DNA of 28,683 bases from a virus, in IMG/VR virus record IMGVR_UViG_3300032282_000241, positions 1 to 28,683 of that record. The stretch is one strand, 5' to 3'. Below, one piece after another: positions 24,663-28,683 of the stretch (positions within the stretch are counted from its first letter, which is position 1; each line of letters starts with the position of its first letter). The position numbers and the translations under genes were made by a program. A model generated the notes under the pieces. The model was not told the origin of the DNA and did not search any database. It saw only the letters and a program-made list of their open reading frames with translations.

Positions 24663-24675
24663 TTATTTGCCTTTC
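24663..24675 (-). promoter_or_regulatory. Ribosome site built from a C-terminal Lys-Gly-Lys-stop
   Basis: GAAAGGCAAATAA on the - strand ends the o-spanin gene (Lys-Gly-Lys-stop) and supplies the AAAGG Shine-Dalgarno for the phosphoesterase, whose ATG follows at once. The same 13 bases stand at 15225-15237, ending the 310-aa protein and starting the 492-aa gene. Confidence 0.6.
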
Positions 24676-24896
24676 GGGCAATCAGCCTCACAGATACAAA
24701 TAAAGGCGCTGTTGTGCGCCTCTATCTCTGCGACAGTTTCTGATGTGTCTTGCGTCGCGTCGTAAGATATAGGTTTTGCAATAGCGCAATAGCTATTTAC
24801 GGGAGCGGTCAAAACGGTTGCGCAGCCGCTCGTCGCGCTCAGGATCAGGGACGATAACAGCAGCTTCGCCAAGTGCGATTTGCTCGTTAATAGCAT
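24663..24896 (-). CDS. Outer-membrane spanin (Rz1-like lipoprotein)
   Basis: A 77-aa lipoprotein. After a basic start, SLILSATSGC is a lipobox with the lipid-bearing Cys at residue 25. The rest (VNSYCAIAKPISYDATQDTS, then VAEIEAHNSAFICICEADCP) matches a common group of o-spanins with the Y-C-x-I-A-x-P-I core and a Cys-rich end. In complex with the i-spanin it fuses the inner and outer membranes in the last step of lysis. The real ATG is at 24896; a longer frame starting at 24950 would add 18 charged residues and spoil the signal peptide. It overlaps the i-spanin by 104 bases in another frame, the classic Rz/Rz1 arrangement. Confidence 0.82.
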   Translation of the reverse strand: MLLTSKSHLAKLLLSSLILSATSGCATVLTAPVNSYCAIAKPISYDATQDTSETVAEIEAHNSAFICICEADCPKGK

Positions 24897-25005
24897 CGTT
24901 TGCCTCCTTGATTGTTTCCTGTCGGCCCTGCTGCTTCCAACGGTTCTCATCCCAAAGCCCTAAGAGCTTGTTGATGATACCCAGCAAGGCTGACAGGAAC
25001 TTCAT
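24793..25005 (-). CDS. Inner-membrane spanin (Rz-like)
   Basis: A 70-aa protein with a hydrophobic N-terminus (MKFLSALLGIINKLLGLW) that can anchor it in the inner membrane and a charged helical periplasmic part (EANDAINEQIALGEAAV). It lacks the length of lambda Rz, but many short phage i-spanins have exactly this form. Its 3' half contains the start of the o-spanin gene in another frame, and its start overlaps the holin gene stop (TAATG). Assignment rests on this overlap and on the anchor-plus-coiled-coil layout. Confidence 0.75.
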   Translation of the reverse strand: MKFLSALLGIINKLLGLWDENRWKQQGRQETIKEANDAINEQIALGEAAVIVPDPERDERLRNRFDRSRK

Positions 25006-25190
25006 TACTCAGCTATATCTGTGGGCTTTTCAGATAGAAGCATGGCGGCTAGACCAGCCAGCCCTGCAACTGCTGTGTAGACAGCGCTCCACTCTTCACC
25101 AGACAGACCGAACGCTAATGCAATACCAGAAAATCCCGCATACGTGCTAGGTTCTTTCAAACGGTTTAATAACCAAGATACGATTTTCAT
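25005..25190 (-). CDS. Putative holin (61 aa)
   Basis: I chose the ATG at 25190, one base past the endolysin stop; the longer frame (to 25361) would be entirely inside the endolysin gene. The product begins MKIVSWLLNRLKEPSTYAG, a recurrent beginning for short phage holins, and has two hydrophobic segments at about 17-29 and 34-53, then a charged tail (SEKPTDIAE). A small two-pass membrane protein between an endolysin and spanins is best explained as a holin or pinholin that times lysis. Confidence 0.75.
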   Translation of the reverse strand: MKIVSWLLNRLKEPSTYAGFSGIALAFGLSGEEWSAVYTAVAGLAGLAAMLLSEKPTDIAE

Positions 25191-25191
25191 G

Positions 25192-25584
25192 TTACTTCTC
25201 CTTTGGATAAAACTTCCAAGGCAGTTCCCAATGCGGGCCATCCTTGAACTGACGCCAATCGCCACCCCACTGAAGCGGTAATTTCTCTTCTGCCGCAGCA
25301 GCCTTAACAATCTTGGCCAATCGGTTGTAGAGCGGCCAGTCCCAAGATACTTTACCACCAATCATTGGTGCTAGATCAACAGCGTGACCCGTGAGGTGAC
25401 GCGAGTTCATCGTCTTTGTAGCCTTCTGCGCAAAAAGCTCTTTCTGCCGCTCAACTGTGCGCAAGCCTTCTAGGACGGTAAAGTCTAGGTCGGACATTAC
25501 AGCTGCCTTCTTCACAATACGCACAAGGTCAGGGTGGACTCCCTCAAGGCGTGTTAATGATCGTGTGCCAAGCGTGATACTCAT
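25192..25584 (-). CDS. M15 family peptidase endolysin
   Basis: A 130-aa zinc peptidase of the M15 (VanY / L-alanyl-D-glutamate peptidase) type, which cuts peptide cross-bridges of peptidoglycan. Zinc ligands: SRHLTGHAVDL at 61-71 gives His63 and Asp70, and DGPHWEL at 115-121 gives His118. LEGLRTVERQKELF at 38-51 is a further family signature. Single catalytic domain, no cell-wall-binding domain and no signal peptide, so export needs a holin, supplied by the next gene. Length is typical of Gram-negative phage enzymes. Confidence 0.9.
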   Translation of the reverse strand: MSITLGTRSLTRLEGVHPDLVRIVKKAAVMSDLDFTVLEGLRTVERQKELFAQKATKTMNSRHLTGHAVDLAPMIGGKVSWDWPLYNRLAKIVKAAAAEEKLPLQWGGDWRQFKDGPHWELPWKFYPKEK

Positions 25585-25585
25585 G

Positions 25586-25750
25586 TCAGTTCATCTTCAT
25601 AATTATACCGATAAGCAACATGATGATCGCGCCAGCCACAGTTAAGCTAGTGTTTTCAAGTCGCTTGATACGCATGATAGTTTCACGCCACCGTTCAGCG
25701 CAGACGGCCTCATGCGTGGATAGGCGAATGTTTAAATCATCATCGTTCAT
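25586..25750 (-). CDS. Small coiled-coil plus membrane-anchor protein (54 aa)
   Basis: Too short for most gene finders. The N-terminal 33 residues are charged and helical (NIRLSTHEAVCAERWRET), and residues 36-52 are one membrane helix (AGAIIMLLIGIIMK within it). This soluble-helix-then-anchor plan is common in XhlA-like proteins next to endolysins. It overlaps the upstream gene (ATGA) and ends one base before the endolysin start. It may act as an antiholin or accessory holin in the lysis cassette; that role is inferred from position and shape. Confidence 0.65.
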   Translation of the reverse strand: MNDDDLNIRLSTHEAVCAERWRETIMRIKRLENTSLTVAGAIIMLLIGIIMKMN

Positions 25751-26109
25751 CGTAGGTTCCGTAACTTATAGATTGCAGAAAGGTAAACGCCCGTTAGCGT
25801 ATCGATCAGGTTTCCAACTGCGCGGTTGCCCCTGCAGATCTTCTCATGATTTTCTTCAATCCATTTGGCGTCAGCTTCAAGGCACTTTAACACATCTTTT
25901 CCCATTTCACCGGGAACTGGTATGGCCCCAATTAAATCATATGCACCCTGATAAGCCTCAACAACATCATCAATTGCATCAATTACGCCATCGTAGAACT
26001 TGCCTAGAGCCTTGTGTTTGGCATAGCTACCATCGCCCTTTGCACGCCAATGAGCAAAGTGAGCAAGGTTGCGTGCATAGAATACGCGACTGATAAGCTG
26101 CTCAATCAT
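25747..26109 (-). CDS. DUF5856-like helical protein (120 aa)
   Basis: An all-helical protein: ARNLAHFAHWRAKGDGSYAK, HKALGKFYDGVIDAIDDVVE, then two more helices to the end. The His/Glu spacing (H..H in the first helix, E/D in the second) suggests a ferritin- or Dps-like four-helix bundle, and the family DUF5856 has this pattern in several tailed phages. Whether it binds iron is not known. It is the first gene of the apparent lysis group, lying between a fibre gene and a small membrane protein, with ATGA overlap downstream. Function unassigned. Confidence 0.7.
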   Translation of the reverse strand: MIEQLISRVFYARNLAHFAHWRAKGDGSYAKHKALGKFYDGVIDAIDDVVEAYQGAYDLIGAIPVPGEMGKDVLKCLEADAKWIEENHEKICRGNRAVGNLIDTLTGVYLSAIYKLRNLR

Positions 26110-26921
26110 TATGCAATCCGCTGCGCGGCGACTTGGATAGACGGAATAGCTGGAGCAATGGCCCCAGCCGCTGTGGCGTCGACCGTAACAGCGACGTTTG
26201 CAACAAAAAACATCACTTCGATGTATTGGCCTGCCGTGACCGTTTCAAACCAAGTTGTACTGTGATCTGCCACCCCACCATCGCCCACTTTTGGAACAAC
26301 AATAGAACTTGCAGAGGCTACAATATTGGTTCCGTTCTTTCTTAGCCAAATAGTGGCCGCGTAGTCCGCTGCTGCTGAGTTAGCAAACTGAGTGGAATGT
26401 GCTATCATATACGTCCCAGCGGCAGCGAACGTAATTTGAGAGCTGGCGTTTACAGTAATGCCAACTCCTGTGGTTCCGGTGTTCATCGTGAGAGCAGTGG
26501 CGGTTGATACACTCCCCGTCTGGTCTAAGGTGCTTGAAGCATTGATCCATGCGCGGCCCGCTAAATCGTCAAATGGTATAGTCGCAGAGGCCGTCATAAT
26601 AGCCGTACCAGCCCCCTTGACGTATCCTGTCAGTGTTGCTGCGCCTGTCCCGCCTTGAGCAACAGTGGCCGTCCCTGTAATATCAGTCATTGGAATAGTG
26701 GCCGAGGCCGTCATGGCCGTAACGCCAGTCCCCTTAACATATCCAGTTAGCGTTGCCGCGCCTGTGCCTCCGGTCGGTACGGTACGCACACTATTAGAGG
26801 AGTTACCAATCTCACTTGCTGCCACTTTGCTACTGACGCCAGCTTGTACAATCTCAAGAAGCTCCGCCCCAGACAGTGGTGTAGTTGCTACAGGAAGATC
26901 TGTAATTTTTTTGTTTGTCAT
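26109..26921 (-). CDS. Repeat-containing fibre protein with C1q-like C-terminus (270 aa)
   Basis: N-terminal residues 1-45 (MTNKKITDLPVATTPLSGAE, LLEIVQ) match the typical virion-attachment opening of phage fibres. Residues 51-117 hold two copies of a 39-residue repeat with GGTGAATLTGYVKG and MTASATIP. After a linker, 150-270 looks like a C1q/TNF-like jelly roll (QITFAAAGTYMIAHST, IWLRKNGTNIVASASS, WFETVTAGQYIEVMFFVANV), a fold used as trimeric head in phage fibres and probably the receptor-binding part. It overlaps both neighbours by one base (TAATG-type). Confidence 0.8.
   Translation of the reverse strand: MTNKKITDLPVATTPLSGAELLEIVQAGVSSKVAASEIGNSSNSVRTVPTGGTGAATLTGYVKGTGVTAMTASATIPMTDITGTATVAQGGTGAATLTGYVKGAGTAIMTASATIPFDDLAGRAWINASSTLDQTGSVSTATALTMNTGTTGVGITVNASSQITFAAAGTYMIAHSTQFANSAAADYAATIWLRKNGTNIVASASSIVVPKVGDGGVADHSTTWFETVTAGQYIEVMFFVANVAVTVDATAAGAIAPAIPSIQVAAQRIA
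26571..26771. repeat. Two-copy 28-codon fibre repeat
   Basis: Copies lie at 26688-26771 and 26571-26654 on the - strand. The protein repeat is nearly identical but the DNA has drifted at many third positions, so it is old and kept by selection on the protein. Confidence 0.8.
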
Positions 26922-27271
26922 TATGCCAATCCGTACAATATGTTAAGGAGATCTGATTCAATATCAGCTGCAGCTGTTTGCGCATTTGTCGCAGCATCCT
27001 GCGTGTCTGGACGCGGATTCATCAGCGGAATAGGATCTGGCCGGAGCAGAAGGCGACTGTAATATGGCTGTGGAATGTCATCGCATGATGCGCAAACGCG
27101 CAGACTCAGGCCGACAGGTACACTTCCGCCACGATAATCTTTCTTCTCACGAAGATGAATATGCTGCACTTCAAAGCCACAGCCATCGCAGATTGCAAGC
27201 CCCTGCGGAGACTTTGTATCAAAGAAGCGCTTCTTCCTATGTTTCTTGCCTTGTCCAAACGCATACTGCAT
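26921..27271 (-). CDS. Zinc-ribbon late protein (116 aa)
   Basis: The ATG at 27271 overlaps the adaptor stop (TGATG); an ATG four codons earlier is less likely. Residues open with a basic segment (MQYAFGQGKKHRKKRFFDTK) and contain a CDGC and, about 32 residues later, a CASC pair, likely a structural zinc knuckle or ribbon. A stretch rich in Pro, Arg and Leu follows (RLLLRPDPIPLMNPRPD), then an Asp/Ala-rich C-terminus. I have seen this form in podovirus-type late regions without known role; a virion or head-completion protein is the simplest guess. Confidence 0.65.
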   Translation of the reverse strand: MQYAFGQGKKHRKKRFFDTKSPQGLAICDGCGFEVQHIHLREKKDYRGGSVPVGLSLRVCASCDDIPQPYYSRLLLRPDPIPLMNPRPDTQDAATNAQTAAADIESDLLNILYGLA

Positions 27272-27954
27272 CAGTAGCTCCACGGATCAATGGTGAGACG
27301 CAGCGGAACCTTCTCCCTATCTTCGGCCTTGGCCCGGACATAGGATACGTCAGCCTCTCCCTTAAGGTACTGAAGACGGTCAGGGGCAAACTTCGTAGCC
27401 AGCTTGGCGGCAAGGCCAGCTGCAATAGCTTCCATCCAGCGGTTTGGTGCATCGAGCGAATCAGTCATTGCGCCGGCATCCTGCTGAATCTTCATCCGAT
27501 AGTAGCGCAGGGTTACGCTGCTATCCATAGGAACCTGCCACAGAAATAGCGTTGGAATCGATGTGCGTTGAAAATAATACTGGAACGGACGAGCGCCTTC
27601 CTGAGCCTTGTTAGGGATCGCTGCGTATTCGCTGCGGCTAATAGGTTGGATCAATATGTCATTGTTGATTCCGCCAGATGTGACGCGGGTATAAGCCTGC
27701 AGAATTGATACAGTCTCAACGTCAAGCGTGTAGCTTTGCACCCCGGCAAGCAGGGGAAGAACGACAAGATCCACTTCCCACAGATTAGGCCCATCGTTCG
27801 ACCAATCTGAAAAAAGGTAATTGATAGATCTGCGTGCGCTTTCAACATCCTGAGAAGACAGCGATGCGGGATTACGACCGACGCGCTCAAATGCCTCAGT
27901 GATAATATCAATCTGCTCAGAAGAGCCAAAATCATATGTATTGCTGGTTGTCAT
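27271..27954 (-). CDS. Head-tail neck/adaptor-like virion protein (227 aa)
   Basis: The protein has an N-terminal helix set (IDIITEAFERVGRNPASLSS; RRSINYLFSDWSNDGPNLWEVD), a beta domain (QSYTLDVETVSILQAY; QYYFQRTSIPTLFLWQVP; SVTLRYYRMK) and a C-terminal helix (RWMEAIAAGLAAKLATKFAP). That arrangement is the same as in the adaptor encoded at 22776 and in P22 gp4-like tail accessory proteins, so it probably forms a second ring between portal and tail or a DNA-retaining plug. It is the first large gene of the visible late operon. Assignment is by pattern and layout, not by close match. Confidence 0.7.
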   Translation of the reverse strand: MTTSNTYDFGSSEQIDIITEAFERVGRNPASLSSQDVESARRSINYLFSDWSNDGPNLWEVDLVVLPLLAGVQSYTLDVETVSILQAYTRVTSGGINNDILIQPISRSEYAAIPNKAQEGARPFQYYFQRTSIPTLFLWQVPMDSSVTLRYYRMKIQQDAGAMTDSLDAPNRWMEAIAAGLAAKLATKFAPDRLQYLKGEADVSYVRAKAEDREKVPLRLTIDPWSY

Positions 27955-28190
27955 CTAAAGCCCGCCGTTTTCTTAGCGATAGATTTAGGCTGGGCGACAA
28001 ACTGTTTTCCAGCCTTTTTACCTTCACGCTTGGCTTTAGTTGTAGCAGCATATTCAGCAGATGTAAGTGATTTAATAGCATCCTTAGGCAGATAGCGCTC
28101 ACCAGTCTTGCTGGATGGCTTACCTGACTTCGTAGACCACTTCTGATCAGTCCAGTCCTTGAGAGATTGCTGGGGTTTTCTAATCGGCAT
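27951..28190 (-). CDS. DUF5872-like basic protein (79 aa)
   Basis: Start at 28190 gives MPIRKPQQSLKDWTDQKW followed by STKSGKPSSKTGERYLPKDA and a Lys/Arg-rich tail ending in IAKKTAGFR. The pattern W-x-x-Q-K-W-x-T-K-S-G-K-P-S-x-x-x-G-E-R-Y-L-P is that of DUF5872, widely found in marine and freshwater phage genomes. The longer frame to 28340 would overlap the upstream gene deeply and is rejected. Very basic, so probably nucleic-acid associated. It overlaps the upstream gene by 11 bases and the adaptor by four. Confidence 0.75.
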   Translation of the reverse strand: MPIRKPQQSLKDWTDQKWSTKSGKPSSKTGERYLPKDAIKSLTSAEYAATTKAKREGKKAGKQFVAQPKSIAKKTAGFR

Positions 28191-28368
28191 ATCCGCCACC
28201 TTTGGCTTTATAGGACTTGGCCAGAAGCTGTGCCTTGCGCCCAGACCATTGGCCTGCCTTAGTGCCCTGCGTCTCGCGAGATTTAATGCTGTTAAAAAGA
28301 CGCTTGCGTAGGTCTGGCTTCGTATAGTTACCAGCCTCATTCACACGCGACTCTTTCTTCCCACGCAT
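28180..28368 (-). CDS. Small basic protein (62 aa)
   Basis: A lysine/arginine-rich protein, starting MRGKKESRVNEAGNYTKPDL then RKRLFNSIKSRETQGTKAGQ. It has the same style as phage late genes next to DUF5872 and may bind DNA or the prohead interior, but no role is established. Start overlaps the stop of the 55-aa gene by one base (TAATG) and its end overlaps DUF5872 by 11 bases. Confidence 0.65.
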   Translation of the reverse strand: MRGKKESRVNEAGNYTKPDLRKRLFNSIKSRETQGTKAGQWSGRKAQLLAKSYKAKGGGYAD

Positions 28369-28535
28369 TATTTCTTCCTCTTAGCTGGAGCTTTTACGGC
28401 AACCGGAGCTTCTGCAGCTTTCTTAAAGCCGAGTAACATTTTAAGAGATTCTTCAGTGACCTTTTCCCAATCTTCTTGAGAAAGGGAGATTTCCTGCTGA
28501 CCACCATTTGCATTTGTATATCTACGAAGGATCAT
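28368..28535 (-). CDS. Small lysine/alanine-rich protein (55 aa)
   Basis: ATG at 28535 has a strong AGGAG ribosome site seven bases upstream (the AGGAGTTAATC stretch before it). The product starts MILRRYTNANGGQQEISLSQ, continues with an acidic helix (EDWEKVTEESLKMLLGFKK) and ends in an Ala/Pro/Lys tail resembling histone-like tails (VAVKAPAKRKK). Too short for standard gene calling but flanked tightly by real genes. Function unknown. Confidence 0.6.
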   Translation of the reverse strand: MILRRYTNANGGQQEISLSQEDWEKVTEESLKMLLGFKKAAEAPVAVKAPAKRKK

Positions 28536-28548
28536 GATTAACTCCTAT

Positions 28549-28683
28549 TTATGCCCACACTCTATACGGCACTGCTGGGTCAACGGTCAATGGCGTCAAT
28601 AACGTCAACTGCTCCTCGTCGAAGCTGCCGCGCAGGTTGGTGTGCCAGTCGGGATAATCCTCGACAATCGGGTTGCCCTTTGC
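28549..28683 (-). CDS. Partial gene at the window edge: C-terminus of a probable virion protein
   Basis: On the - strand the frame is open from the right edge to a TAA at 28549-28551. The visible 44 residues (IVEDYPDWHTNLRGSFDEEQ, then LTPLTVDPAVPYRVWA) read as ordinary protein, with codon use like the neighbours. The gene lies just upstream of the small basic genes and adaptor, where head genes would be expected, but I cannot identify it from this tail. Confidence 0.6.
   Translation of the reverse strand, partial: AKGNPIVEDYPDWHTNLRGSFDEEQLTLLTPLTVDPAVPYRVWA

Noticed and set aside
25191-25361. Longer start for the holin gene
   Set aside because: The added 57 residues lie inside the endolysin gene, are basic and would bury the holin signal; the ATG at 25190 fits the coupling pattern
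25620-26093. + strand ORF of 157 aa across the lysis genes
   Set aside because: Overlaps three better-supported - strand genes; arginine/histidine/serine-rich composition looks like antisense of coding sequence
27064-27549. + strand ORF of 161 aa opposite the zinc-ribbon and adaptor genes
   Set aside because: Shadow of two tightly coupled genes; no initiation signal
1-28683. Diversity-generating retroelement for the fibre or adhesin genes
   Set aside because: No reverse transcriptase and no template-like repeat with A-specific differences found in the window
1-28683. tRNA, CRISPR array, insertion sequence or integrase/attachment site
   Set aside because: No cloverleaf-sized gap, no regularly spaced direct repeats, no transposase or integrase motifs; nearly all sequence is coding

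Overview
The window is part of a tailed double-stranded DNA phage genome, most simply a short-tailed (podovirus-type) one. A glycerol-type stable virion neck is indicated by two adaptor-like proteins and a P22 gp10-like stabilisation/nozzle protein, and there is no sheath, tape measure or tail tube. An inner- plus outer-membrane spanin pair says the host is Gram-negative. The host genus cannot be read from the sequence, no integrase is seen, and lifestyle is unresolved. Terminase, portal, major capsid, DNA polymerase and any RNA polymerase lie outside the window.

Left arm (1-5067, all + strand): a compact replication/recombination block. After a partial gene and two tiny ORFs come a DEAD/DEAH helicase with a zinc finger, a 74-aa ORF, a stand-alone VRR-NUC nuclease, a YqaJ-type exonuclease, a 53-aa ribbon-helix-helix-like protein, a RecT annealase with a C-terminal extension, and a 96-aa protein ending in an SSB-like acidic tail. 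Exonuclease, annealase and SSB-like protein would make a complete single-strand annealing set.

Right part (5068-28683, all - strand, read from right to left): late genes. In order of transcription: a partial virion-type ORF at the edge, three small basic or lysine-rich proteins (one DUF5872-like), a neck/adaptor protein, a zinc-ribbon protein, a repeat-containing fibre with a C1q-like end, a DUF5856-like protein, a lysis cassette (small coiled-coil/TM protein, M15 peptidase endolysin, holin, overlapping i-/o-spanins), a metallophosphoesterase, a second adaptor (SU10 type), a fibre protein, a small fibre-associated protein, a glycine-rich adhesin, the stabilisation/nozzle protein, a 78-aa protein, and then five probable internal or ejected virion proteins of 651, 310, 492, 1878 and 1012 aa.

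The two arms converge at 5067/5068 with no spacer; an 11-bp hairpin lies just inside the end of the late operon. Late genes are packed tightly, many sharing ATGA, TGATG or TAATG start/stop overlaps, so translational coupling must be widespread. The most interesting part is the 1878-aa/1012-aa pair. Together they look like a split giant polyvalent protein: two ParB-like domains (one DdrB-like) and two zincin metallopeptidase modules in the first, an LPD38-like region in the second. It sits where podoviruses encode proteins ejected into the host with the DNA, so it may be an injected anti-host-defence machine. That role is inference. No RNA genes, CRISPR arrays or insertion sequences were seen, and no gap between genes exceeds about 80 bases.
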